From NCBI GenBank assembly GCA_027306595.1, contig DAHUZI010000019.1:1-41430 (forward strand): a stretch of DNA of 41,430 nt. Direction: 5' to 3'. Of this stretch, positions 16,001 to 24,467 are shown piece after piece; the stretch's first letter is position 1, and every line of letters starts with the position of its first letter. The position numbers and the translations under genes are program-made. This stretch comes from Candidatus Dormiibacterota bacterium. Its GTDB lineage: Bacteria; Chloroflexota; Dormibacteria; Aeolococcales; Bog-877. The notes under the pieces are model-generated. The model was not told the origin of the DNA and ran no database searches. It worked only from the letters and a program-made list of their open reading frames with translations.

Positions 16001-16092
16001 GCCGCTCGAGGCGCGGGCGCCGGGGGCGCGCCATCATGGGGGCTCGGCCCCTGGCGCCGGCCCCGCCGGCGGCCGGCCGTCGACCCGCGCGC

Positions 16093-16902
16093 TCACCCCG
16101 GGCTCAGCCGGAACCGGCCGGCGAGCGAACCGCCGTCGACATCCAGAACCGCGCCGGAGATGTGCTGCGCCTTCGGCGAGCAGAGAAAGCAGACCGCATC
16201 GGCGATGTGGTTCGGCCGACCGGCCTCGCCCAGGGGAATGCCCGCCACCAGCCTCCGCCGAAGGGCTGGCGATGCACGGTCGGGGTGGGCGTCGCTCCAC
16301 CCCCTCACATCGATGTATCCGGGCGCCACCACATTGACCCGGATCCGGTGCGGCCCCAGCTCCATGGCGTGGGTGCGGCTCAAGGATTCGATCGCCGCCT
16401 TGGAGGCGGCATAGGCGCCGCCACCGGGACGGGGGCTGCGGGCGGAGCCCGATGAGATGTTGACGATCACGCCATCGGTGGGCGGCGTCGCCAGCCGATG
16501 CCGGACGAACGCGCGGCTCAGCAGGAAGCAGCCGGTGACGTTGACCTCCCACACCCGCTTCCAGGCCTCGAGGGGCATGTCCACAAGCCCGCCGTCCGGG
16601 TACTCCGCCGCGTCGTTGACCAGGATGTCGACGCGGCCGAAGCGCTCCACCCCGGCGCCGACTGCCCGGTCGGCGAGCGCTGGGTCCGAGACGTCGCCGA
16701 CCACCACAAGCACGGCCGCGCGCCCGGCGAAGTGGGTGGGCTCGGCGACATCGACCGCCACCACCTGGGCGCCCGCCGCCAGCAGGCCCTCGGCGATCGC
16801 GCGCCCCAGGCCGTTGGCGGCCCCGGTCACCAGGGCGGTCGAGCCCCCGAGGTCGGCCGTGGCCGCCCCTCGCCTGCCACCGACTCGCGCCCTAGGGGGC
16901 AA
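16093..16902 (-). CDS. SDR-family NAD(P)-dependent oxidoreductase
   Basis: 269 aa short-chain dehydrogenase/reductase. The Rossmann motif TGAANGLG is at 26-33, the active-site Ser lies in VNISSGSARS near 152, and Tyr165/Lys169 are in YAASK. The cofactor-adjacent NNAG motif is replaced by NDAAE (97-101). The C-terminal DVDGG block is present. The start is TTG 16902, the only start in frame before the Rossmann motif; it overlaps the end of the Gfo/Idh/MocA gene by 11 bases. Probably oxidises or reduces a hydroxyl of a sugar-like substrate together with that enzyme; substrate unknown. Confidence 0.88.
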   Translation of the reverse strand: MPPRARVGGRRGAATADLGGSTALVTGAANGLGRAIAEGLLAAGAQVVAVDVAEPTHFAGRAAVLVVVGDVSDPALADRAVGAGVERFGRVDILVNDAAEYPDGGLVDMPLEAWKRVWEVNVTGCFLLSRAFVRHRLATPPTDGVIVNISSGSARSPRPGGGAYAASKAAIESLSRTHAMELGPHRIRVNVVAPGYIDVRGWSDAHPDRASPALRRRLVAGIPLGEAGRPNHIADAVCFLCSPKAQHISGAVLDVDGGSLAGRFRLSPG

Positions 16903-18010
16903 GGGGCAGATCCACCCAGCCTCGGAGCCGAACCGACCGCCCCACCGCGTTGATCACCTCCTGGACCACCGCCGCCTGGCCGAAGTCGGCCTGGCCGGTC
17001 GTCACCGCGCCCAGAACCTCGTCGAGCATCCCCGACACCAGATTGGCATAGCAGAGGGTGGGCCAGCTCTCGCTGGCGCTGCCGCCCGGCGGGTAGTACT
17101 CGCGGGGGATCGCGATCGGGCGGAACTCGACCTGGTCCGGGGTGGCCCCCATGAGGGTCTCGCAGATGCCGAGTTCCTCCACGAGACGCACGATGAGGGC
17201 GCCGGCGCTCCCGTAGATGCGCGCCTCCACGCCCGGGTAGTTGCCCACCGTGACGAAGCTGCTCTGGATCGACAGCAACGCCCCGCCCCGGAACTCCCCG
17301 AGGAAGATGTCCCCGTCATCGACCTTGATCCGGGTCAGCGCCCCGCTGCCGCGGGCGATCCGACTGGGGACGAAGTTGCGCATCGTCCCCACCACGCTGG
17401 CCAGGCTGTCGCCCACGAACCAGTGGGCGATGTCGATGATCGGCGCGCCATACCCCTCGAGCGAGCCGACCCAGAGCTCGTCAGGGTCCTGGGTGGGCGG
17501 GGGCGGACGGAATGGGGTGGCTGGGTCGAGCCACTGGGAGTTCTGCTCGTACCCGTTGAAGATGTACGGGGTGCCGATCCGCCCGGCTGCGATCAGGTCG
17601 CGTGCGTAGCGGACGGCTGGGCTGTAGCGGAAGGTGAAGCCGACCCTCGTCACCAGGCCCCGATCCCGGGCGAGCCCGGCGACCCGACGTGTCTCCTGGT
17701 AATCGTGCGCCACCGGCTTCTCGCTGAGGACATGCTTGCCGGCCTCGAGCGCGGCCGACGTGATCGCGAGATGACTGTCGTCGTCGGTGACCACGTCGAC
17801 CAGGTCGACGCTCGGCGACGAGACCAGATCGTGGTAGTCGCTGACGTGGGCGGGGATCGCGAAGTCGCGGGCGACCTGCTCCGCCCGCACCGAATCGCAG
17901 TCGCAGAGCATGGTCACCCGGCAGCGGGGGTCGCGCGCCCAGCCTGGCAGGTGGGCCATGGTCGCCCAGCGGCCACCCCCCACCACCCCGATCCGGATCG
18001 GGGTGCTCAC
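16892..18010 (-). CDS. Gfo/Idh/MocA-family oxidoreductase (1)
   Basis: 372 aa. The N-terminal NAD(P)-binding motif GVVGGGRW is at 8-15, the family EKP motif at 97-99 (LSEKPVAHD), and an alpha/beta C-terminal domain carries the substrate site (FTFRYSPAVRYARDL, EQNSQWLDP, SLEGYGAPIIDIAHWFVGD). Members oxidise or isomerise cyclitols, sugars or sugar acids. GTG 18010 is used. It lies 118 bp after SBP1 and overlaps the SDR gene. It is a close paralogue of the gene at 20325-21497; both share the unusual NSQWLDP insert region, so the two probably act on related substrates. Confidence 0.9.
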   Translation of the reverse strand: MSTPIRIGVVGGGRWATMAHLPGWARDPRCRVTMLCDCDSVRAEQVARDFAIPAHVSDYHDLVSSPSVDLVDVVTDDDSHLAITSAALEAGKHVLSEKPVAHDYQETRRVAGLARDRGLVTRVGFTFRYSPAVRYARDLIAAGRIGTPYIFNGYEQNSQWLDPATPFRPPPPTQDPDELWVGSLEGYGAPIIDIAHWFVGDSLASVVGTMRNFVPSRIARGSGALTRIKVDDGDIFLGEFRGGALLSIQSSFVTVGNYPGVEARIYGSAGALIVRLVEELGICETLMGATPDQVEFRPIAIPREYYPPGGSASESWPTLCYANLVSGMLDEVLGAVTTGQADFGQAAVVQEVINAVGRSVRLRGWVDLPLAP

Positions 18011-18128
18011 TCTCCGCCGCGCCTGGCCGAGCGCCTCGTCGCGACGCCCGGCGCCACCCGGCCGCGCCCCCGTCGACCGCCGCCCCCAGGGCGCGGCGGT
18101 CCGACCGAGGCACGGCCCGCCATCGCCG

Positions 18129-19967
18129 TCACCCCGCAGACCCGGCGTACGCCCACTTCTGGGGGAAGATCGCCAGCAGCGGATTGGCCGGGAACACGCC
18201 CCGGAGCGTGCTGCGCGCCTCGATCAGCTCGAAGTCGCCGTTGGGAATCCAGAGCATGGGCAGCTGGGTGGCCACATAGTTCTCCCAGGGGATGACGCTC
18301 CCGCCAGCGGCCAGGCCCTGGTTGTCGAGTCGCACCTCGGTGCGATCGCAGTAGCTGCCGTAGTTGAGCAGCGCTCCGCATTCGAAGTAGCCACCCCCCA
18401 AGGGGTAGTAGGGAAGCGTGTAGACCGCCCCGCCCCAATCGATGAGCTGCCACTTGCAGGCGGCCTGCGTGGAGGTGCAGGGGATGGCGAGCTGAAAGGC
18501 GAAGACGTTGGTCGACAGGGCGATCTGGATTCCGAGCTGGGAGGCGGCCGACTTCAGGGTCTCCATCTGAATCGTCTGGAAGATCTGTCCGCTGTTGTAG
18601 ACGAGGTTGAAGCTGAGGGCCTCCCCGCGCCGGATGCCGGCGCCGCAGCGCCCGGCCCCGCGGCCGGGGAAGGTGCAGGTCGTGGCGCCGTTGGGGTGGA
18701 CGGCCCACCCATGCTGCTTCAGGAGGGAGCGGGCCGCGGACTGGCTGTAGGGATAGGCGAAGTCCCGCTCCGCGGGGCCGATCAGGGACGGCGGGCCGTT
18801 GACCACGGGACCGTGGGTGGGCACCCCGTAGCCGCCCAGCGACTTCTGGATCCACTCGGGCTGATCGATGAGCCGCTGCAATGCCTGGCGGATGTAGAGC
18901 TGGGCAAAGAGCGGGCCCACCTGGGGATTGTGGAAGTTGATCAGGAGGCTGTTGAAGCCATACACGGGCCACTGGCCGAATCTGAAGCCCTGGCGGGCCA
19001 AAGCCGGGCGCGTGGAGATGTCCTCGGGCGGAATGTAGCCGACGTCGAGCTGCCCGGCGCGCAGGGCGTCGTACTCGGCCGTGGTGCTGGTGAAGGGCTC
19101 CTCGATGAACTGGGACAGATGGGGCTTGTCGGGTCCGCTGTAGCGTCGGTTCGGAACGAACACGACCTGGCCGGTCACGCTATGGCTCTGCATCGTCCAG
19201 GGGCCGTCGACCACCTTCCAGAGGGGGTTGCTCCCGTACGTGCCGAGCTCCTTCGATTGGTTGGAGAGGAATTGGTACACGGCGACCGCGCCCGCCCGGG
19301 TGGTGTCGTAATTGCCGACCGCGCCCCGCATGCCCGTCCGGTCCCATGCGTGCTGAGGGATCGGCGTGATTTGGCTCAGCTCGTTGTCGGTGTAGTAGGT
19401 GGGGCTGAAGCTGCGGGTGAGGATGAAGGTCAGCCGGCGGCTGGAATCCACCCTGACACTCTTGACGTTGTCCGGGAAGGCCCCGGGGACGTAGGGAGCC
19501 CAATTGCGCTTCTCGGCCCGCAGCAGGTTCATCCAGAAGACGACGTCGCGCGCGGTGAGGGGCGTGCCGTCCGACCACAGGTAGGGCTTGAGGCGGATCA
19601 CCACCTGGGAGTCGTGGTCCTGATAGAGGGGCGGGAGGGCGAGGCTGATCCGGTAGTTGACGGCCGGCGAGGCGCCGCTGCCGAACTGGTAGAGCGGCGG
19701 AATCATGAGGTACTCGAACTCGCTCTGGTACTGGACGGTGAAGTCGGTGCCGGGGTAGAGCGGGAAGATCCACTTGGGAGCGCCACCCGCGGACTCCGCC
19801 CAGCGCACGACCCCGCCGGACGCCGCCTGGGCTGGCACCATGGCCAGGCCGCCGAGCGATGCGGCGAGCAGAGCCAGGGCGCCCACGCTCACAGCCGCAC
19901 GGCCTCTGATCTTCGGCCGAGCCCCCGCTCGCCTCCGTGCCCCGCAAAGCATCCAGGCTGACATCAT
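18129..19967 (-). CDS. ABC transporter substrate-binding protein, family 5 (SBP1)
   Basis: 612 aa extracytoplasmic binding protein of the peptide/oligosaccharide/nickel class. The signal peptide (VSVGALALLAASLGGLAM core) ends near AQAASGG with no lipobox cysteine. Family features include KWIFPLYPGTDF, YLWSDGTPLTARDVVFWMNL, ELSQITPIPQHAWD and LWKVVDGPW. ATG 19967 has GGAGGG seven bases upstream. Four to six cysteines in the second half could form disulfides. First gene of the minus-strand operon. It strongly resembles SBP2 and SBP3. No permease or ATPase gene is nearby, so its transporter is elsewhere or it acts as a free binding protein. Confidence 0.92.
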   Translation of the reverse strand: MMSAWMLCGARRRAGARPKIRGRAAVSVGALALLAASLGGLAMVPAQAASGGVVRWAESAGGAPKWIFPLYPGTDFTVQYQSEFEYLMIPPLYQFGSGASPAVNYRISLALPPLYQDHDSQVVIRLKPYLWSDGTPLTARDVVFWMNLLRAEKRNWAPYVPGAFPDNVKSVRVDSSRRLTFILTRSFSPTYYTDNELSQITPIPQHAWDRTGMRGAVGNYDTTRAGAVAVYQFLSNQSKELGTYGSNPLWKVVDGPWTMQSHSVTGQVVFVPNRRYSGPDKPHLSQFIEEPFTSTTAEYDALRAGQLDVGYIPPEDISTRPALARQGFRFGQWPVYGFNSLLINFHNPQVGPLFAQLYIRQALQRLIDQPEWIQKSLGGYGVPTHGPVVNGPPSLIGPAERDFAYPYSQSAARSLLKQHGWAVHPNGATTCTFPGRGAGRCGAGIRRGEALSFNLVYNSGQIFQTIQMETLKSAASQLGIQIALSTNVFAFQLAIPCTSTQAACKWQLIDWGGAVYTLPYYPLGGGYFECGALLNYGSYCDRTEVRLDNQGLAAGGSVIPWENYVATQLPMLWIPNGDFELIEARSTLRGVFPANPLLAIFPQKWAYAGSAG

Positions 19968-20324
19968 CGCTGGTCCCTCCCGCGTACGGTTGCGGCATCG
20001 GTCGACGGGGCGGCGGACGCGGGGGAGCCCGTCGACGCCCCCCCCTTCGAGCCCCGCGTCACCGCGGCGCGGCGGCGCGGGTTCCCGATCAGCCGCAGGT
20101 GTTCGAGCGGGCTGGGGGCGGCCCGGACACCGCCCCTCCTCATCGCCGGCTCCCGGGGTCGGCCCGCGTGCCGGTCGGCAATGCGGCGACCCACGCGGCG
20201 GCGCGGGGGCGGCCAGCGGGAACCGGTCCGGTCACAGCGCCCCACATATTGTCGACAGTCCCCGGGATCGTCAAGAGTGGCGGCCGCGGCCCGCGACCCC
20301 GCCGATCGCAGAGGGCCGCCCGGG
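19968..20324. other. intergenic leader of the SBP1 operon
   Basis: No gene seen. It contains the SBP1 promoter/operator described separately and a GC-rich untranslated leader of about 270 nt on the minus strand. Confidence 0.55.
20246..20274 (-). promoter_or_regulatory. promoter and GntR-like operator of the SBP1 operon
   Basis: On the minus strand TTGACG (20274-20269), a 17-bp spacer and CAATAT (20251-20246). The palindromic sequence TTGTCGACAG (20249-20258 on the plus strand) overlaps the -10. It fits the TNGTNNACNA consensus of FCD-type GntR operators except at the last base. A GntR/FCD regulator is encoded at 28837, but a link is only inference. Confidence 0.45.
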
Positions 20325-21497
20325 TCAGCCGCCGGCCGCGGAGCCCAGCCCGACCCAGGCGTGGCGGCGGTGCGAGGCCTCGACGGCATTGATCACCTCC
20401 TGCACCACCGCGCTCTGGGCGAAGTCCCCCTCCGCCGCCCGGGACGGATCGCGGATCTCCTCCACGAAGCTCGCCACCAGATTCCCGTAGCAGGTGGAGG
20501 GCCAGTCGTCCCCGGGCTGAGATCCGGGCGGGAAGCATGAAGGTGGGATCGGCTGGGGCTGGAACTCCACCGACCCGCTGGACGCCGCCCACAGTCGCTG
20601 CCACGTCCCCCGCTCCTCCACCAGCCGGCAGACCACCGCGCCCCGGTCACCGTAGAGGCGGGCCTCGATGCCCGGATAGTTGCCCACCGTCACGTAGCTG
20701 CTCTGGATCGTGGCGAGCGCCCCACCGCCCATCCGCGCGATGAACACATCGCCATCGTCGATGTTGATCGGCTCGCGCTCGCGATCGAGGTTGGTGCGTC
20801 GCCGCCGGGGCACAAAGTTCTGCAAGGCCCCGACCACCTCCTGGATCGGCCGTCCCGTCATCAGCAGGGCGAGATCGATGATGGGCGCCCCGTACCCCTC
20901 CAGCGAGGAGACGGTGATCGCCTCGGGTCCCGGCGCCCATCCGCCCACCAGGTCCTCCTCGGGCGGCGCGGTAAAGAGGCGCTTGTCCGCGGGCACGTCG
21001 GGGTCGAGCCACTGGCTGTTCTGCTCGAAGCCGTTGAAGATGAACGGGGTGCCGCAGACCCCCTCCCTCACCAGTTCGAGCATGCGCCGCATGGCCGGCG
21101 CGAACCGGAAGGTGAGCCCCACCTTCGTGCGCAGCCCGGGCGCTTGGGCCAGCCGGTGGGCGCGCCACACGGCCGCGGCGTCGTGGGCCACCGGCTTCTC
21201 GCACAGGCAGTGCTTCCCCGCCTCCAGAGCCGCGAAGACCAGGGCATCGTGCTCATCGCGGGTGCAGACGTCGATGATGGCGATGTCGTCGCGGGCGATC
21301 ACCTCCCCGGCCTCGACGCTGAACTCGGCGACCCCGAACTCGGCGGCCCGCCGCCGAGCCAGGGCCTCGTCGCGGTCGCAGAGCACCGCCAGCTCGACGC
21401 CCGGACATCGGGCGAATCCCGGAAGGTGTGCGCTCGCGGCCCACCGGCCAGCCCCGATCACGGCCGCTCGCAGGGGACGGTCGACCCGTGCCGGCAT
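20325..21497 (-). CDS. Gfo/Idh/MocA-family oxidoreductase (2)
   Basis: 390 aa from ATG 21497 (MPARVDRPLR), preceded by GAGG at seven bases; ATG 21509 is possible. The NAD(P) motif AVIGAGRW is at 12-19 and EKP at 100-102 (CEKPVAHDAAAVWRAH). It shares with copy 1 GLTFRFAPAMRRM, FIFNGFEQNSQWLDP, SSLEGYGAPIIDLA, INIDDGDVFIARM and the AVVQEVINAV ending. It is transcribed divergently from SBP2 across a 392-bp gap. Either it belongs to the SBP2 regulon, mirroring the SBP1/Gfo1 pair, or it forms the first gene of a run with SBP1 downstream; the 357-bp gap argues against the second. Confidence 0.9.
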   Translation of the reverse strand: MPARVDRPLRAAVIGAGRWAASAHLPGFARCPGVELAVLCDRDEALARRRAAEFGVAEFSVEAGEVIARDDIAIIDVCTRDEHDALVFAALEAGKHCLCEKPVAHDAAAVWRAHRLAQAPGLRTKVGLTFRFAPAMRRMLELVREGVCGTPFIFNGFEQNSQWLDPDVPADKRLFTAPPEEDLVGGWAPGPEAITVSSLEGYGAPIIDLALLMTGRPIQEVVGALQNFVPRRRRTNLDREREPINIDDGDVFIARMGGGALATIQSSYVTVGNYPGIEARLYGDRGAVVCRLVEERGTWQRLWAASSGSVEFQPQPIPPSCFPPGSQPGDDWPSTCYGNLVASFVEEIRDPSRAAEGDFAQSAVVQEVINAVEASHRRHAWVGLGSAAGG

Positions 21498-21889
21498 CGG
21501 CTGCCTCATCGAAGGTGCGGGACCGGCCCCGGCCCCCGGTTGCAGCGCTCGCACCCTGCATGGAGGTGCGCCCGCCCGCGCCCCGAGCCGACGGGGCGTC
21601 GCTTCGACCCCGGGCCGGGCCTGGCGGCAGGGACCATCTGTTCGCTCACGGCTGGTGCGACTCCCCGTCCTGGCCGCGCGGCCACCCGGCGCGTCCCGGA
21701 AGCCCGCGGCTCTCACACCCTAAGCCCCGGGAGCGGACCGCCGCTATGGTGCCGCGCCCCGCCCACCGGCGCCGGGGCTGGCCGTCGCCCCTCGATCGAG
21801 GCCACGGCCGCCGCTCCGGACCCACCCCCTTGTGGCCCTCGCCCCGGCCCCGATACGATTCCGCCGTTCTGGGTTCGGGAGGAGCGGGG
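21498..21889. other. divergent intergenic region Gfo2 / SBP2
   Basis: No gene supported. Apart from the SBP2 promoter I see no clear operator palindrome. Confidence 0.5.
21830..21859 (+). promoter_or_regulatory. promoter of SBP2
   Basis: TTGTGG (21830-21835), 18-bp spacer, TACGAT (21854-21859), then about 30 nt to the ATG with GGAGGAG close before it. Confidence 0.5.
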
Positions 21890-23761
21890 ATGCTCGGTCG
21901 ACTGCGTGCGCGTCTTGGCGGCCCGGGGGTGCGGCGCGCCGCGGCATTCCGGACACTTGCCGTGCCGGCCGTCCTGCTGGTCGGCGTCGCCGCGGTGGTC
22001 GGGCCCAGCGGCCTCGCCTCTCGTGCGGCAGTGCAAAGGGCCAGCGCCGGCGGCACCGTCCGCTGGGCACTCCCGCCCGGCGAGGTGCCCAACTGGATCT
22101 TCCCCATCACCTCGACCGCCGACTTCAGCAACGTGAACACGCTCCAGTTCCAGTACCTCATGTTCCGACCCCTCTACTGGTTCGGCGGCAACGGGACCCC
22201 GTACTTCAATGCGGCCCGCAGCTTGGCCGAGCCCCCGGTCTTCTCCGACGGCAGCCGGACCGTCACCATCACCCTCAAGCGCTGGCACTGGTCCGACGGC
22301 ATGCCGGTGACCACCCGTGACGTCGAGTTCTGGCTTCGGCTCCTGATCGCCAACAAGGCGAACTGGGGCGTCTACGTGCCGGGGGGCTGGCCCGACCTCA
22401 TCGCCCGGATGCGGTTCATGACCGCGTCAACCTTCCAGCTGACCTTCACCCACCCGGTCAGCCACTACTGGGCCCTCTACAACGAGCTGAGCCAGATCGT
22501 GCCGCTGCCGCAGCAGAGCTGGGACCGGACCACGGCCAGCGGCCCAGTCGGGAACTACGACCGCACCACCAGCGGGGCCCGGGCCGTCTTCCGCTTCCTC
22601 GCCGGCCAATCCAAGGACCTCACCACCTACGACACCAATCCCCTGTGGCAGGTGGTCGACGGCCCCTGGCGGATCGAGCCGGGCACCGGCTACTCGCCGG
22701 CCACCGGCTTCACGGTCCTGGTCCCGAACCGCAACTACCCGGGGGCCAAGCCCCACCTCGCCCGATTCGAGGAGGTGCCGTTCACGAGCAGCACCGCGGA
22801 GTTCGACTCCCTGCGCGCGGGACAGCTCGACTACGGCTACCTGCCGATCACAGACCTGAACCAGAAGGCGTACTTCGCGCACCAGGGCTACCGCTTCGCC
22901 CCCTGGAACGCGTGGGGGATCCGCTACGTCGCCATCAACTTCACCAACCCCAAGGACGGCCCCCTCTTCCGCCAGCTGTATCTCCGTCAGGCGATGCAGC
23001 GGCTGATCGATCAGCCCCAGTACATCGGCCAGATCTATCACGGCCACGCCGCGCCCGAGTACGGCCCGGTGCCGCTGATCCCCGCCAATAAGTTCGTGAG
23101 CTCGGTCGAGCGCCACAACCCCTATCCGTACAGCGTCGCCGCCGCCCGCACCCTCCTCACCAGCCACGGGTGGGCCGTCCACCCCAACGGCACCAGCGTC
23201 TGCCTGCACGGCGGCGCGGGCCCGGGCCGATGCGGCCCCGGGGTCGCGACCGGCCGCCAGCTCGCCTTCTCCCTCATCTGGACACCGGGAACCCAGGTGG
23301 AGGCCGACACGGTCCAGGCGATGCGGTCGGCGTTCACCCGGGTCGGGCTCGACCTCACCCTGCGGTCGAGCCCGAACGCTGGCGCGCTCGCCACCCCCTG
23401 CGAACCCAAGACCGGCTACGGCTGCCAGTGGGACCTCATCGACTGGAGCGCCGGCACCTACAGCGTCACCTACTCCCCCGACTACTTCCCGACCGGAGGC
23501 GAGGACACCGCGTGCGGGGCCGCCTTCAACGTCGGCGACTACTGCAGCCGACAGATGGATGCCCTCATCGCGGCGACCCACGTCGACAGCGGCCTGGGCC
23601 CCTTCTACCGCTACGAGAACGCCGCCGCCCTCCAGCTGCCCGTGCTCTGGCTCCCCATCGCCCCGGCCCAGCTCTCCGAGGTCAGCACCCGCATTCACGG
23701 GGCCCTGCCCCAGGACCCCAACCTCAACATCTACCCGCAGGAGTGGACGCTGGCCGGTTGA
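21890..23761 (+). CDS. ABC transporter substrate-binding protein, family 5 (SBP2)
   Basis: 623 aa. ATG 21890 has GGAGGAG five bases upstream; the longer frame is GC-driven. The signal peptide core is LAVPAVLLVGVAAVVG, without a lipobox. Characteristic blocks are VPNWIFPITSTADFSNVNT, WHWSDGMPVTTRDVEFWLRL, YNELSQIVPLPQQSWD and NPLWQVVDGPW. Several cysteines in the C-terminal half (CLHG, RCGPG, TPCEPKTGYGC) match those of SBP1. A perfect 10-bp hairpin follows the stop. Same class as SBP1 and SBP3; ligand unknown. Confidence 0.92.
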   Translation: MLGRLRARLGGPGVRRAAAFRTLAVPAVLLVGVAAVVGPSGLASRAAVQRASAGGTVRWALPPGEVPNWIFPITSTADFSNVNTLQFQYLMFRPLYWFGGNGTPYFNAARSLAEPPVFSDGSRTVTITLKRWHWSDGMPVTTRDVEFWLRLLIANKANWGVYVPGGWPDLIARMRFMTASTFQLTFTHPVSHYWALYNELSQIVPLPQQSWDRTTASGPVGNYDRTTSGARAVFRFLAGQSKDLTTYDTNPLWQVVDGPWRIEPGTGYSPATGFTVLVPNRNYPGAKPHLARFEEVPFTSSTAEFDSLRAGQLDYGYLPITDLNQKAYFAHQGYRFAPWNAWGIRYVAINFTNPKDGPLFRQLYLRQAMQRLIDQPQYIGQIYHGHAAPEYGPVPLIPANKFVSSVERHNPYPYSVAAARTLLTSHGWAVHPNGTSVCLHGGAGPGRCGPGVATGRQLAFSLIWTPGTQVEADTVQAMRSAFTRVGLDLTLRSSPNAGALATPCEPKTGYGCQWDLIDWSAGTYSVTYSPDYFPTGGEDTACGAAFNVGDYCSRQMDALIAATHVDSGLGPFYRYENAAALQLPVLWLPIAPAQLSEVSTRIHGALPQDPNLNIYPQEWTLAG

Positions 23762-23784
23762 GGCGCCCCCGAGGCGGGGGCGCC
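23762..23784 (+). terminator. hairpin after SBP2
   Basis: GGCGCCCCCG (23762-23771) pairs perfectly with CGGGGGCGCC (23775-23784) around a three-base loop. No T-run follows, so it may be a Rho-independent stop of the high-GC type or a 3' stabiliser. Confidence 0.5.
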
Positions 23785-23801
23785 CGACCGGGGCCCGGCC
23801 G

Positions 23802-24416
23802 ATGACGCCCGCCGAGGCCATCGCGCTCGCCCAGGCAGCCCACCGGCGCCTGGTGGCGACCGCGGCCGCCCTGGGCGACGATGCCGCCCGGCGGCCGTCC
23901 CGACTGCCGGGCTGGACGGTCGGCCACGTCCTCAGTCACCTCGCCCGCAATGCCGAGGGGCACGTCGGGCGCCTGGCGGGCGCCCTCCTCGGGGAGGCGG
24001 TCCCCCGCTATCCCGGCGGGCCCGAGCAGCGCGCCCGGGAGATCGAGGGCGGGGCGGGCCGGCCCGCCTCCGCGCTCGCCGCCGACGTCCTGGCCACGGC
24101 CGAGCGGCTGGAGGCGGTGTGGACCCGATCGGAGGCAGCCGGCTGGCCGCACGCGCAGCTGCTGGCGACCGATAGCTGGCCGACAACGCAGAGCCCGATC
24201 CGCAGACTGCGGGAGGTCGAGGTCCACCACGTGGACCTGGGACTCGGCTACGAACCCCAGGACTGGCCCGCGCCCTATGTGGCCTGGGAGCTCCAGGCGA
24301 GCCTGCCGGGGCTGCCGGCGCGGCTGCGCGGGCCTGCCGACCGCCGACGGCTTCTCGCCTGGGTGGTGGGGCGGGGCCCCTCGCCGACCGGGATCGAGCT
24401 GGATCCCTGGCTGTAG
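23802..24416 (+). CDS. maleylpyruvate isomerase/MDMPI-type (DinB fold) protein
   Basis: 204 aa. The N-terminal four-helix metal-binding domain is recognisable from RLPGWTVGHVLSHLARNAEG (about 35-54), whose histidines are the metal ligands of mycothiol-dependent maleylpyruvate isomerase-like enzymes; a third ligand fits REVEVHHVDLGLGY near 145. Members use mycothiol or an unknown thiol and most have no assigned reaction. ATG 23802 has only a weak upstream GGGGCCCGGCCG. It follows SBP2 by 40 bp across the hairpin, and read-through expression is possible. The family is typical of Actinobacteria and relatives. Confidence 0.8.
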   Translation: MTPAEAIALAQAAHRRLVATAAALGDDAARRPSRLPGWTVGHVLSHLARNAEGHVGRLAGALLGEAVPRYPGGPEQRAREIEGGAGRPASALAADVLATAERLEAVWTRSEAAGWPHAQLLATDSWPTTQSPIRRLREVEVHHVDLGLGYEPQDWPAPYVAWELQASLPGLPARLRGPADRRRLLAWVVGRGPSPTGIELDPWL

Positions 24417-24467
24417 GGGCGGCGGCGGGCGCGTAACCCGACGCCGGGGCCGGGCGTTCCCTCGGCC

